64,000 nt of DNA from Xanthomonas arboricola. GTDB lineage: Bacteria; Pseudomonadota; Gammaproteobacteria; Xanthomonadales; Xanthomonadaceae. Numbering within the stretch: the stretch's first letter is position 1; the number at the start of each line of letters is the position of its first letter. The stretch lies in the NCBI RefSeq assembly GCF_002940665.1, contig NZ_MIGY01000001.1, positions 434,001 through 498,000 of the forward strand, given 5' to 3'. A program made the position numbers and the translations under genes. The notes beneath the pieces are model-generated. The model did no database searches, was not told the origin of the DNA, and was given only the letters and a program-made list of their open reading frames with translations. Shown here piece after piece: positions 9,446-18,779 of this stretch.

Positions 9446-9481
9446 GCGCTGGCGATGACGGCAAGCCGTCATCGCCAGCGC
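9446..9481. terminator. Perfect hairpin between convergent receptor and hrpA genes
   Basis: A 17-bp perfect inverted repeat (arms 9446-9462 and 9465-9481; core GGCGATGACGGC) sits between the stops of two convergent genes. It lacks a clear T-run on either side, so bidirectional termination is likely but not certain. The rest of the 9245-9493 gap shows no gene. Confidence 0.6.
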
Positions 9482-9493
9482 ATCGATCACCAT

Positions 9494-12400
9494 TCAGTTG
9501 CGCAACGCAGCCACCCGCTGCGACAGCTTCTTCGCCGACACGCCCGACCTGGCACCCAGCTCCTGCGCGAACACCGACACGCGCAATTCCTCCAGGTCCC
9601 AGCGTAGCGACTGCCATTCATCACGTTGCTGCAGACCACGCGCAGCCGCCTGGTCCAATGCATCCACGAACGGCTTGAGTTCGAGCATGCGTGCCTGGTC
9701 GCGGGCCGGATCGCGTTTGGCGCGCTCGGTCCGCAGGATCATCGCCTTGAGATAGCGCGGGTAATTGGCCAGCGCCTCGGCCGGCGTTTCGCGCAGGAAG
9801 CCGGCGTGCACCAGCGCGCGCAGCTGCTGCTCCATATCGTCCAGGTTGCCGCGCGCCCAGCCCATCAACGGCGCTTCCAGCAGGGGCTTGAGCTCGGCCA
9901 CCGCGGCGAGAATGCTTTCGGCCAGCTTCAGCCGTTCCATCGCCTCGCCGAACAGGCGCTTGATCGCCTCGTCGCGGCGCTGCGCAAAGGCACCGGGATC
10001 GCGGATCGCGCCCAGACCATCGGCCAGCACCGCGTTGAGCGCGGCATCGACCAGATCGCCGCGCAGGCGTTCCTGCGATTCGATCGCCGCGTACAGCAGG
10101 CCGGTCTTGGGCGACACCGGCAACTGCTTGCGCGCCTGCTTGATCTTGTCGGCCAGCGCGATTTCCAGCAGCCGGCGCACGCCGCGCGGATGCGCCTGCG
10201 CCGCCTCGTTGCGGTCGGCAAAGATGCGTAGCGCCGCGTCGTCGCCCCGATCCACCAGCGCCGGATAGGCCGGCACGCCGGCTTCGCCGGCAACCTGTTC
10301 GGGAATCGGCGTGGACGGAAAATCGCGCAAGCCCTCGGCAGCCAGCGCGCGCCCTGCACGCGCGGCAAAGGCCTGGCCGGCACGCTCGCCAAAGCGTGCG
10401 CGCAATCCATCCAGATCGCGCGACTCGGCCAGCACCTTGCCGCCGTCATCGCGCAGGCGCAGGTTCATCAGCAGATGCGTGTCCAGCGACTCTTCGTCGA
10501 AATCCAGCGCCGCCACCTGGGTGCCGGTGGCCTTGGTCAGGAAGCGCGCCAGCTCGCCGCGGATGTCGTCGGCCGAGGCGATGCTGTAGGCCTCGTAGAA
10601 CGCGCGTCCGAAATCCGGCGCCGGCACATAATTGCGCCGCTGCACCTTGGGCAGGCTGCGAATCAGGGCCGATGCCTTGTCGGCAACGAAGCCCGGCGCC
10701 AGCCACGACAGCCGCGCCGGATCCAGCGCGTTGAGCAGGTGCAACGGCACATCCAGCGTCACGCCGTCATCGATGGCGCCCGGCTCGAAGCGGTAATGCA
10801 GCGGCAGCCGCGCATCGCCCAGCGGGAAATACTTCGGAAAACGATCGGCCTCGCTGCCTTCGCCCGGCAGCAGGTCGTTCAATGTCCAGTGCAGGCTGCG
10901 GCGCTTGTCCGGCGGCAGGCCTTTCCACCATGCATCCAGCCCGCTGGCCGAATGCAGTTCGGCCGGAATGCGGTCCAGATACCAGCGCGCCTGCCAGTCT
11001 TCGTCGGCAACGATGCCGGCGCGACGCAGCTTGGCTTCTTCTTCGCGCGCCTGCTCCAGCACCTTGAGGTTGTCGGCGATAAACGCCGCACGCGTATTGA
11101 TTTCGCCCGTGACCAGGCCCTGGCGCACGAACAGGTCATGCGCGCCGGCGGGGTCGATCTTGCCGAAATGGACCGGCTTCTTCGGCGCCAGCACCAGGCC
11201 GAACAGGCTGATCTGTTCGGACGCTACCACCTGCCCCTGCGCACGCGACCAATGCGGGTCGAAATGCTTGCGCGCCAGCAGATGTCCCAGCTCGGCGATC
11301 GCCCAGTCCGGCTCGATCGCGGCATTAGTCATGCCCCAGACCTTTTGCGTATCCAGCAGCGTGGCCGCCAGAATCCACGGCGGCGGCTTGCGTGCCAATG
11401 CCGAGCCAGGAAACGGCACGAACCGGCGTTGCCGCGCGGCGAGAAAGTCGCCTTTTTCGGTGCGATGGCCGATCTGCGTCGGCAGGCCCGCCAACAGCGC
11501 GCGATGCAAGGCCTGATACGCCGCCGCACGTTCGCGCTCGCTGGTGCGTGCCGCCGCTTCGGCCGCTTCGGCCTGTTTGGCGGCAGCAGCAGAGACGTGT
11601 TGTGCAGGTGGCGCGTTCGGATCCGGCTTGCCTTCGCGTGCCAGCCGCGCAGCGCGATGCAGCTGCCCGCGCGTGGGCCGGTTGGCGTTGTGCCCATCCT
11701 CGCGCGCAGGCGCGCTGGCACCGGCCAGCAATGGCGCCAGCATCGCGGTGGCGGGCTCTTCGCTCCAACCCAGCTCTTCGCACAACAGGCGCAGCTGCCG
11801 ATGCAGCTCGCGCCACTCGCGCATGCGCAGGAAGCCGAGAAAATGCCGGTTGCACCAGTCGCGCAGCTTGGACTGGGTGAGATCTTCGTGCACCTGTCGG
11901 TACGCCTCCCACAGCCGCAGGATGCCGACGAATTCCGAGCGTGCATCGGCAAACAGCGCATGCGCGTTGTCGGCCGCTTCGCGTGCTTCGGGCGGGCGCT
12001 CGCGCGGATCCTGGATGCCCAGGAAGGCGGCGATGATGATCATCTCGCGCAGGCAGCCGTGCTGTTGCGCAGCCACCAGCATGCGCGCCAGCTTGACGTC
12101 CACCGGCAGGCGCGCCATCTGGCGGCCGGTCGCGGTCAAGCGCCGTTCGGCATCGATCGCGCCCAGCTCCAGCAACTGCTGCCAGCCGTCGGCGACCGCA
12201 CGCTCGTCCGGCGCTTCCAGGAACGGGAAATCCTCGATCCGCCCCAGGCCCAGTTGCAGCATGCGCAGGATCACGCCCGACAACGACGAGCGGCGGATTT
12301 CCGGATCGGTGAATGCAGGCCGCGCGGCAAAATCCGCTTCGGCATACAGGCGGTAGCAGATGCCTTCGGCGATGCGCCCGCAGCGGCCCATGCGCTGATT

Positions 12401-13624
12401 GGCGCTGGCCTGCGAGATCGGTTCGATATGCAGCCGGTCCAGCTTCTGGCGCGGGCTGTAGCGCTTGATCCGCGCAAAACCCGGGTCCACCACGTAACGG
12501 ATGCGCGGCACCGTCAGCGAAGTTTCGGCCACATTGGTGGCCAGCACCAGGCGCCGACGCGGCCCCGGGTTGAACACCCGGTCCTGGTCGGCCGCCGACA
12601 GCCGCGCGTACAGCGGCACCACTTCGGTTTCGCGGTACTTGCGCCGTTCCAGCGACTGGTGCGCATCGCGGATCTCGCGCTCGCCGGGCAGGAACATCAG
12701 CACGTCGCCACGCGGATCGAGGCGGGTGATCTCGTCGATCGCCGCCACGATCGCATCGTTGACGGTGCGTTCGCCATCGCGGCCATTGCCACGCTCGCTG
12801 TCGCCGCTGTCGCCGCTGTCGCCGGCCTCGCCTTCGAGCGGCCGGTAGCGCACCTCGACCGGAAAGGTACGGCCTTCCACATCGATCACCGGCGCGTTAT
12901 CGAAATGCTGTGCGAAACGCCCGGTATCGATGGTGGCCGAGGTGACGATCAACTTGAGATCGGAGCGCTTTTGCAGCAACTGCTTGAGATAGCCGAGCAA
13001 GAAATCGATGTTGAGGCTGCGTTCGTGCGCTTCGTCCACGATGATGGTGTCGTAGGCCGACAACCAGCGGTCGCTGGCGATCTCGGCCAGCAGGATGCCG
13101 TCGGTCATGAACTTGATCCGCGATTGCTCGCCGACCCGGTCGGCGAAGCGCACCTGGAAGCCCACCGTGGTGCCCAACGGCGTCTTCAGCTCCTCGGCCA
13201 CGCGCGCCGCCACCGCGCGCGCGGCGATCCGGCGTGGCTGGGTGCAGCCGATCATGCCCGCCGCACCGCGCCCGGCCGCCAGACACAGCTTCGGCAGCTG
13301 GGTGGTCTTGCCAGAGCCGGTTTCGCCGGCGATGACGACAACCTGATGGTCACGGATCAGCGCGACGATGCGCTCAGCCTCGCGCGCGATCGGCAGTTGC
13401 TCGTCCAGCGTGATGGCCGGCTGCTGCTCGGCGCGCGCCTGGCGTTGCGCCTGCGATGCCGCCAGCGCCTGCTCGAACGCCTCCCGCACCTGCGCGTTGC
13501 CGGGCTTGCCTTGCCAGCGCGACCATAGACCGAGCAGCCGGCCACGGTCGCGGCTCATCGCGCCATCGACGGCGCGGCGGCGCTCACGCAAGGTGGTGGC
13601 AAGGTCGGTGTCGATAGCGCTCAT
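9494..13624 (-). CDS. hrpA: ATP-dependent RNA helicase HrpA
   Basis: HrpA is a large DEAH-box 3'-to-5' RNA helicase implicated in mRNA processing and ribosome rescue. The 1376-residue product carries Walker A GETGSGKT (residues 100-107), the DEAH box in IIVDEAHERSLNIDF, SAT motif VTSATIDT, and motif VI QRMGRCGRIAEG, followed by the helicase-associated/OB domains and the long HrpA-specific C-terminal region. Length agrees with E. coli HrpA (~1300). A nine-base microsatellite (12797-12826) inserts the acidic run GDSGDSGDSERGNGRDGE in a surface loop before the second RecA domain. The start ATG at 13624 leaves a 90-base divergent promoter region shared with dps. Confidence 0.95.
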   Translation of the reverse strand: MSAIDTDLATTLRERRRAVDGAMSRDRGRLLGLWSRWQGKPGNAQVREAFEQALAASQAQRQARAEQQPAITLDEQLPIAREAERIVALIRDHQVVVIAGETGSGKTTQLPKLCLAAGRGAAGMIGCTQPRRIAARAVAARVAEELKTPLGTTVGFQVRFADRVGEQSRIKFMTDGILLAEIASDRWLSAYDTIIVDEAHERSLNIDFLLGYLKQLLQKRSDLKLIVTSATIDTGRFAQHFDNAPVIDVEGRTFPVEVRYRPLEGEAGDSGDSGDSERGNGRDGERTVNDAIVAAIDEITRLDPRGDVLMFLPGEREIRDAHQSLERRKYRETEVVPLYARLSAADQDRVFNPGPRRRLVLATNVAETSLTVPRIRYVVDPGFARIKRYSPRQKLDRLHIEPISQASANQRMGRCGRIAEGICYRLYAEADFAARPAFTDPEIRRSSLSGVILRMLQLGLGRIEDFPFLEAPDERAVADGWQQLLELGAIDAERRLTATGRQMARLPVDVKLARMLVAAQQHGCLREMIIIAAFLGIQDPRERPPEAREAADNAHALFADARSEFVGILRLWEAYRQVHEDLTQSKLRDWCNRHFLGFLRMREWRELHRQLRLLCEELGWSEEPATAMLAPLLAGASAPAREDGHNANRPTRGQLHRAARLAREGKPDPNAPPAQHVSAAAAKQAEAAEAAARTSERERAAAYQALHRALLAGLPTQIGHRTEKGDFLAARQRRFVPFPGSALARKPPPWILAATLLDTQKVWGMTNAAIEPDWAIAELGHLLARKHFDPHWSRAQGQVVASEQISLFGLVLAPKKPVHFGKIDPAGAHDLFVRQGLVTGEINTRAAFIADNLKVLEQAREEEAKLRRAGIVADEDWQARWYLDRIPAELHSASGLDAWWKGLPPDKRRSLHWTLNDLLPGEGSEADRFPKYFPLGDARLPLHYRFEPGAIDDGVTLDVPLHLLNALDPARLSWLAPGFVADKASALIRSLPKVQRRNYVPAPDFGRAFYEAYSIASADDIRGELARFLTKATGTQVAALDFDEESLDTHLLMNLRLRDDGGKVLAESRDLDGLRARFGERAGQAFAARAGRALAAEGLRDFPSTPIPEQVAGEAGVPAYPALVDRGDDAALRIFADRNEAAQAHPRGVRRLLEIALADKIKQARKQLPVSPKTGLLYAAIESQERLRGDLVDAALNAVLADGLGAIRDPGAFAQRRDEAIKRLFGEAMERLKLAESILAAVAELKPLLEAPLMGWARGNLDDMEQQLRALVHAGFLRETPAEALANYPRYLKAMILRTERAKRDPARDQARMLELKPFVDALDQAAARGLQQRDEWQSLRWDLEELRVSVFAQELGARSGVSAKKLSQRVAALRN

Positions 13625-13714
13625 TGATGGAAAAATGTGAAAGATTGAATGACAGAAGATCCTTTAGCCTGTCTATTGTGACCCGATATCAGTTCCCTCA
13701 GGAGGATCATTCCC

Positions 13715-14272
13715 ATGTCCAAGAAAAAGAACGCCAACAAGCCCGTCGTCATCAATGAAGCACTGGATGCACTTCCGGTCGCCGCAGCATCGGCACCACA
13801 CATCGATATCGGGATCAAGGACAGCGATCGCAAGCAGATCTCCGACGGTTTGGCCCGCTACATGGCTGACGCCTTCACCTTGTATCTGAAGACCCACAAC
13901 TTCCACTGGAATGTCACCGGGTCGATGTTCAACTCGCTGCACACCATGTTCGAGACCCAGTACACCGAACAGTGGGCCGCGCTGGACGAAGTCGCCGAGC
14001 GCATCCGTGCCCTGGGCTACAACGCACCGGGCTCCTACAGCGAGTTCGTCGCCCTGACCTCGATCCCGGAAGAACAGGGGCTGAGCGACAGCGCCGACTG
14101 GCGTGAAATGGTGCGCCAGCTGGTCAGCGGCAACGAAGCGGTCTGCCGTACCGCGCGCAAGGTGCTGGGTACCGCCGACGACGCCGGCGACGATCCGACC
14201 GTGGACCTGCTGACCCAGCGCCTGCAGACCCACGAAAAGTACGCCTGGATGCTGCGTTCGCTGCTGCAGTAA
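13715..14272 (+). CDS. dps: Dps, DNA-binding ferritin-like protein
   Basis: Dps forms a dodecameric mini-ferritin that oxidises and stores iron using hydrogen peroxide and can coat DNA in stationary phase. The product is 185 residues. The N-terminal Lys-rich tail (MSKKKNANK) could bind DNA. The ferroxidase signature is present: KTHNFHWNVTG followed by HTMFETQYTEQWAALDEVAERIR, which supplies the His/Asp/Glu ligands between subunits. An excellent ribosome site (CAGGAGG) lies nine bases before the ATG at 13715. It is divergent from hrpA. A possible OxyR site was looked for in the 90-base gap and not convincingly found. Confidence 0.93.
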   Translation: MSKKKNANKPVVINEALDALPVAAASAPHIDIGIKDSDRKQISDGLARYMADAFTLYLKTHNFHWNVTGSMFNSLHTMFETQYTEQWAALDEVAERIRALGYNAPGSYSEFVALTSIPEEQGLSDSADWREMVRQLVSGNEAVCRTARKVLGTADDAGDDPTVDLLTQRLQTHEKYAWMLRSLLQ

Positions 14273-14299
14273 CCCCCTGGGCTTCGCCCTGCGGGTTGC

Positions 14300-14327
14300 C
14301 CAAGGTTTCGCTGCGCCGAAACCTTGG
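14300..14327 (+). terminator. Hairpin downstream of dps
   Basis: An 11-bp perfect stem (CCAAGGTTTCG at 14300-14310, CGAAACCTTGG at 14317-14327) with a six-base loop begins 28 bases after the dps stop. There is no T-tract, so it is a terminator-like or transcript-stabilising hairpin. Confidence 0.6.
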
Positions 14328-14353
14328 ACCCCTGCTCCATTAGTTAGACACTG

Positions 14354-14512
14354 AGCCTTCTCCCCTCGGGGCGAGGAGGCAAAGCTGGCGCGCCATGGGC
14401 GCGCGTGCCTTGGAGCGCCCGCGCCGCAAGCGCGGGCCGGGGCGCGGAGCGGGGGCTGGGGTGAGGGTACGGAGCGAAGCTCACGTGCCCCACCCACTGC
14501 GCAGCCACTGCC
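14354..14512. repeat. Intergenic Xanthomonas-type GC-rich repeat between dps and recQ
   Basis: The 392-base dps-recQ gap has no gene. This part is built of short palindromes, including GGCGCGCC-like arms around 14391 and the stem CCCGCGC/GCGCGGG (14418-14424, 14430-14436), followed by GGGGCTGGGGTGAGGG. From memory, similar sequence recurs between genes in Xanthomonas genomes; copy number cannot be counted here. The segment 14513-14664 shows only recQ's leader. Confidence 0.5.
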
Positions 14513-14664
14513 CGTTTGCTGCGCCGTCGGTCCTGCCCCGGCACATGCTTAGGTATGCATTTTCCCGCCACGCCCAACAAATCACGGCAATCCCCGACCC
14601 GCCATCGCGCAGCACCGCCGGCATGACACCGGCCAGGGCTTGACCCGCGCGGTATCCTTAGCGG

Positions 14665-16461
14665 ATGTCTTCCCCCGCCCACGAACTGCTCAGCCGCGTC
14701 TTCGGTTACGACGACTTCCGCGGCCCACAGCAAGCCATTGTCGAACACGTCGCTGCCGGTAACGATGCCCTGGTGCTGATGCCCACCGGTGGCGGCAAGT
14801 CGCTGTGCTATCAAGTGCCGGCGCTGTTGCGCGACGGCATCGGCATTGTGGTCTCGCCGCTGATCGCGCTGATGCAGGATCAGGTCGAGGCCCTGCGCCA
14901 GCTTGGCGTGCGCGCCGAATTCCTCAACTCCACGCTGGACGCGGAGAACGCCCAGCGGGTCGAACGCGCCCTGCTGTCGGGCGATCTGGACCTGCTCTAC
15001 GTCGCGCCGGAACGCCTGCTGACCCAGCGCTTCCTGTCGTTGCTGGAACGTAGCCGCATCGCGCTGTTCGCCATCGACGAGGCGCATTGCGTGTCGCAAT
15101 GGGGCCATGATTTCCGCCCCGAGTACCGCCAGCTCACCGTGTTGCACGAACGCTGGCCGCAGATCCCGCGCATGGCGCTGACCGCCACCGCCGATCCGCC
15201 GACCCAGCGCGAGATCGCCGAACGCCTGGATCTGGTCGACGCGCGCCACTTCGTCAGCTCCTTCGACCGCCCCAACATCCGTTACACCGTGGTGCAGAAG
15301 GACAACGCGCGCAAGCAGCTGCAGGAGTTCCTGGGCCGCCACCGCGGCTCGGCCGGGATCGTCTATGCGATGTCGCGGCGCAAGGTCGAAGAGACCGCGC
15401 AGCATCTGTGCTCGCAGGGCTTCAATGCCCTGCCCTACCACGCCGGCCTGCCAGCGGAGGTGCGCGCGGAAAACCAGCGCCGCTTCCTGCGCGAGGACGG
15501 CATCATCATGGCCGCCACGATCGCCTTCGGCATGGGAATCGACAAGCCGGACGTGCGCTTCGTGGCGCATGTGGATCTGCCCAAATCGCTGGAAGGCTAC
15601 TACCAGGAAACCGGTCGTGCCGGCCGCGATGGCGACCCGGCCGAGGCCTGGCTCTGCTATGGCCTGGGCGATGTGGTGCTGCTCAAGCAGATGATCGAAC
15701 AGGGCGAAGCGGCCGAGGAGCGCAAGCGGCTGGAGCGCGCCAAGCTCGATCACCTGCTCGGCTACTGCGAATCGATGCAATGCCGCCGTCAGGTGCTGCT
15801 GGCCGGCTTCGGCGAGACCTATCCCAAGCCCTGCGGCAACTGCGACAACTGCCTGACGCCCGCCGCCGCGTGGGACGCCACCGTGGCCTCGCAGAAGGCG
15901 CTCAGTTGCGTGTACCGCAGCGGGCAGCGCTTCGGGGTCGGCCATCTGATCGACATCCTGCGCGGCAGCGAGAACGAACGCATCAAACAGCTCGGCCACG
16001 ACCAGCTGAGCACCTATGGCATCGGCCGCGACCTGGACGAGCGCACCTGGCGCGGGGTGTTCCGCCAGCTGGTGGCCGTCAGCCTGCTGGAGGTGGATAG
16101 CGAAGGCCATGGCGGGTTGCGCCTGACCGATGCCAGCCGCCAGGTGCTCAAGGGCGAGCGCCAGGTGATGATGCGGCGCGAGAACCCGGCTGCCGGACGC
16201 GAGCGCAGCGCGCAACGGACCGGCCTGCCGGTGCAGCCGCAGGATCTGCTGCTGTTCAATGCCTTGCGCGGCCTGCGCGCGGAACTGGCCAAGGAGCAGA
16301 ACGTGCCGGCCTTCGTGATCTTCCACGACAGCACGCTGCGCAATATCGCCGAACAGCGGCCGACCAGCATCGACGCACTGTCGCGTGTCGGCGGTATCGG
16401 TGGCGGCAAACTGGCCCGCTATGGCGCGCAACTGATCGAGATCGTGCGCGAGCAGGGCTGA
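14665..16461 (+). CDS. recQ: ATP-dependent DNA helicase RecQ
   Basis: RecQ is a 3'-to-5' DNA helicase of the RecF recombination pathway and of replication-fork repair. The 598-residue protein has helicase motif [11 protein letters not shown] (residues 41-50), the DEAH box in [20 protein letters not shown] (motif II plus the RecQ-specific aromatic loop), motif [15 protein letters not shown], the RecQ zinc-binding cysteines ([10 protein letters not shown], then CGNCDNCL), a winged-helix RQC region, and a C-terminal HRDC domain ([19 protein letters not shown] to the end). Length matches the family (~600). The repeat-rich gap upstream suggests independent transcription. Confidence 0.96.
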   Translation: MSSPAHELLSRVFGYDDFRGPQQAIVEHVAAGNDALVLMPTGGGKSLCYQVPALLRDGIGIVVSPLIALMQDQVEALRQLGVRAEFLNSTLDAENAQRVERALLSGDLDLLYVAPERLLTQRFLSLLERSRIALFAIDEAHCVSQWGHDFRPEYRQLTVLHERWPQIPRMALTATADPPTQREIAERLDLVDARHFVSSFDRPNIRYTVVQKDNARKQLQEFLGRHRGSAGIVYAMSRRKVEETAQHLCSQGFNALPYHAGLPAEVRAENQRRFLREDGIIMAATIAFGMGIDKPDVRFVAHVDLPKSLEGYYQETGRAGRDGDPAEAWLCYGLGDVVLLKQMIEQGEAAEERKRLERAKLDHLLGYCESMQCRRQVLLAGFGETYPKPCGNCDNCLTPAAAWDATVASQKALSCVYRSGQRFGVGHLIDILRGSENERIKQLGHDQLSTYGIGRDLDERTWRGVFRQLVAVSLLEVDSEGHGGLRLTDASRQVLKGERQVMMRRENPAAGRERSAQRTGLPVQPQDLLLFNALRGLRAELAKEQNVPAFVIFHDSTLRNIAEQRPTSIDALSRVGGIGGGKLARYGAQLIEIVREQG

Positions 16462-16599
16462 TGCAACGGCATGTGTCATCGCGGTGGCGGCGCCGGCACA
16501 AAAATCCGCAGAATCGACAGCGCGCATTCAATCAGCCATTGCTAGTTTCACCAGGCGATCTGGCACGCGCTGTCAGTCCCTCTTGAGTAGAGTCCACCC

Positions 16600-17082
16600 A
16601 TGAAACGCAGCCTGCTTGTCCTGGCCACCCTGTTTGCCGCCGGCAGCGCGCTTGCCCAGGCCGGCGAGAGCAGTGCCGAGCCGGGGTCGGCGCGGTCGCT
16701 GGACCTGAGCGTCCCGCAAGCCCCGCTGCAGTACCGCTCCGACCCGGAATACAGCACCGACCCGCCGGGCACCTTCTACGGCGACAAGAGCGGCCCCAAG
16801 CCTGCGCTGACCCGCCCCAGCGCGGCCTCGCTCGCTGCCGAACGTGCCGAACAATGCCAGGGCAAGCTGCATGGCGCGGTCGAAACCGGCATGGGCTATT
16901 CCAACCGCGGCGGCAACAGCAACTGGCAGGCCGTCAACCTGAATTCCTGCAAGACCTATTACGACGACGACGGCAAGGCGCACCAGATCGGCGTCAGCAT
17001 CAGCGTCGGACGCGGCGAAGGCGCGCTGTTCGGCCCGCGCTACGGCCCCGGCGGCTACGGCCCCGGCCCGTTCGGCTGGTAA
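16600..17082 (+). CDS. Secreted hypothetical protein with Gly/Pro-rich tail
   Basis: I do not recognise the family. The 160-residue product has a signal peptide (MKRSLLVLATLFAAGSALAQ). A Pro/Ser/Asp-rich region of low complexity follows (residues ~25-75). Next is a small domain with two cysteines (AEQCQGKLHGAVETGMGYSN to NLNSCKTYYDDDGK), which may form one disulfide. The glycine-rich C-terminus ends in GPGPFGW. A periplasmic or outer-membrane-associated role is likely. It lies alone between recQ and a response regulator on the same strand, with a 138-base gap before it that can hold a promoter. Confidence 0.75.
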   Translation: MKRSLLVLATLFAAGSALAQAGESSAEPGSARSLDLSVPQAPLQYRSDPEYSTDPPGTFYGDKSGPKPALTRPSAASLAAERAEQCQGKLHGAVETGMGYSNRGGNSNWQAVNLNSCKTYYDDDGKAHQIGVSISVGRGEGALFGPRYGPGGYGPGPFGW

Positions 17083-17160
17083 CCGTACGGCTCCGTCTGC
17101 GTTGACAGAGGGTTCACTGCCGCATCGCTGAGAATGTGGCCTGCCTTACGAGACGTGCTC

Positions 17161-17565
17161 ATGTCACAGAACAAGGAACGGCCAGTTGTATTTGTCGTCG
17201 AAGATGGCGATGGCACCCGACAACTCAGCTGCCTTGTGCTGGAAAGCTATGGTTTCACCTGCCGTAGTGCAGGCTCGGTCGAAGAGGCGCTGACCCTAAT
17301 CGAAAGCGACCCACGCGTGGATGTGCTGTTTTCCGACATCCATTTCCCGGGCGGCCTGACCGGCGTGGACCTGGCGCTCAAGACGGCGCACGCGCCCTAC
17401 AACCTGCCGGTGCTGCTGACCTCCGGCCTGGCGGTTGAATATGTGGAAGAGATCCTGCCGGACGGCGTGGCCTTCCTCGAAAAGCCCTATACCCCCGAGC
17501 AGTTGCTGGGCGCGATCCGTAGTGTGATGGCCAAGCACCGGGTGCCCTCTACGCCGGTCGCATGA
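17161..17565 (+). CDS. Single-domain response regulator (receiver only)
   Basis: A 134-residue CheY-like receiver with no output domain. The acidic pair Glu14-Asp15 (VVEDGDG), the phospho-acceptor Asp59 (VLFSDIHFPGG), Thr87 (LLTSG) and Lys108 (FLEKPY) are all present, so it should be phosphorylatable. Receivers of this wording (LESYGFTCRSAGSVEEAL) are usually paired with hybrid histidine kinases, but no kinase is nearby. An upstream in-frame ATG at 17134 exists. I prefer 17161 because the conserved domain begins shortly after it. The partner kinase cannot be named. Confidence 0.85.
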   Translation: MSQNKERPVVFVVEDGDGTRQLSCLVLESYGFTCRSAGSVEEALTLIESDPRVDVLFSDIHFPGGLTGVDLALKTAHAPYNLPVLLTSGLAVEYVEEILPDGVAFLEKPYTPEQLLGAIRSVMAKHRVPSTPVA

Positions 17566-18377
17566 CACGGGCAGCCGCAGCCGGATGGCCGCCCACGCTC
17601 TCGGCATGAAGTGGCACTGATCGCGCGATGCGTGGGCAACGGGGAGGCCACGGCCGGGGACCGCGCAGCTCTCATGGCACAACGAATGTGGGGACTGGCC
17701 CGACACGCTGTCGGCGCAGCCCCGATTTACCCGATGCCTTGCTCGTTTAGACTGCAGCCACCGGACGCGAGGCCTGTTGGGCCGCTCAACTCGCGAGGCG
17801 CTGAGCACGCCCATGTCGGGACATTGTCGGCATCGGGTGAGACGCACCACGTCGTAGTTGGTTGTTCGTCCACCAGCCTGGTTGCGCGCGCTATCTCAGA
17901 CGATGAAGTCATTCGCGCGCAAGCGCAGGCGACTTGAGTTTGCAGTCGAACCGCTTGGTACCTGCACGACCACGGTGCCTGCGCTCCAGCGGACGTGACG
18001 TGGCTCTCCAACCTGCAGCGCGATCCGTGCCGATGCTCGCAGCGGCTTAGCTCACGCGCCGTCATTGCGTGGGCATCGAATCGATAGCCTCCATAGCCGA
18101 TGTCCTGACGCTGCTGCTTCTGCCCCTGCGACTGGAGACTTACCGGCTTGCCGTTGCAACACACGCAAGCAGAGCGTCAGTCGTGCCTGTATGGCAACGA
18201 CAGCGTGGTCAGGCAGATGCCGAACAACCGCGCTCGCAGCCATAGGGTGTTCTTGCGGGATTGGCGATGTATCGCCGCTGCGAGTCACGAATACAGTGTA
18301 TTTCACGCCATCAAGCAAGCCGCTCGCTAGGCTGATGTCGGTGCAGCACTTGGCTGCGAAGACTTCAGGAAATTCTC
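17566..18377. other. 812-base stretch without a convincing gene
   Basis: Short open frames exist on both strands but none has family features, a ribosome site or sustained third-position GC bias. Small palindromes occur, e.g. GGCGAT/ATCGCC (18263-18276) and AATAC/GTATT (18290-18302), the latter about 75 bases before a 36-codon gene. The stretch may hold a small RNA or decayed coding DNA; the sequence alone does not decide. Confidence 0.4.
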
Positions 18378-18488
18378 ATGGGCGACAATTCGTTTCTGTC
18401 ACCGGCCTTCATCATTCTGGTCGTCGGTGTGATTGCCGTAGTGTTCTGGTTGGTGACGCGCGCCAAGAAGAAACGCAACAAGAAATAA
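18378..18488 (+). CDS. 36-residue single-pass membrane protein
   Basis: A very short gene: the product starts MGDNSFLSPAFIILVVG, continues through a hydrophobic helix (about residues 10-26) and ends in a strongly basic tail (TRAKKKRNKK). By the positive-inside rule this predicts one transmembrane helix with the C-terminus in the cytoplasm. TTCAGGAAA lies at proper spacing before the ATG, and codons are used as in neighbouring genes. No function is known to me. Small proteins of this kind often associate with larger membrane complexes, but no partner is indicated here. Confidence 0.65.
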   Translation: MGDNSFLSPAFIILVVGVIAVVFWLVTRAKKKRNKK

Positions 18489-18779
18489 GCGATGAAGCAA
18501 GCGGGTCTGGCACCGGCATACGCAACGCAGTTCGCGCTCGATACGCGGTTGCCCTGAAGTGCTGATGCCGGGCGCCGGTTTAAACCAGGACGGCCTTCGC
18601 CTGGTGCGGCTTACGCCTGCTTTCCGCAAAAGCGCACCAGTGCTGTAGCGGCCTGAACAGCGATGCACCGTAGCCATATCGCCATGTTGAGGCCGCATGG
18701 CGCTTGATGCAGATAACGCATCAGCAGCATCGGTGTGCGACCGCACTGCAATCACGCGTGTTGGACAGCCGGATGCCAA

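Noticed and set aside
10475-13528. A thousand-codon open frame antisense to hrpA
   Set aside because: It has no family motifs, is rich in Arg/Gln/Ala as expected from the mirror of GC-rich codons, and hrpA on the other strand is complete and unmistakable.
13625-13714. Possible OxyR-binding site in the hrpA-dps gap
   Set aside because: ATAG-like pieces occur, but the four ATAG/CTAT blocks do not have the proper spacing; only partial agreement.
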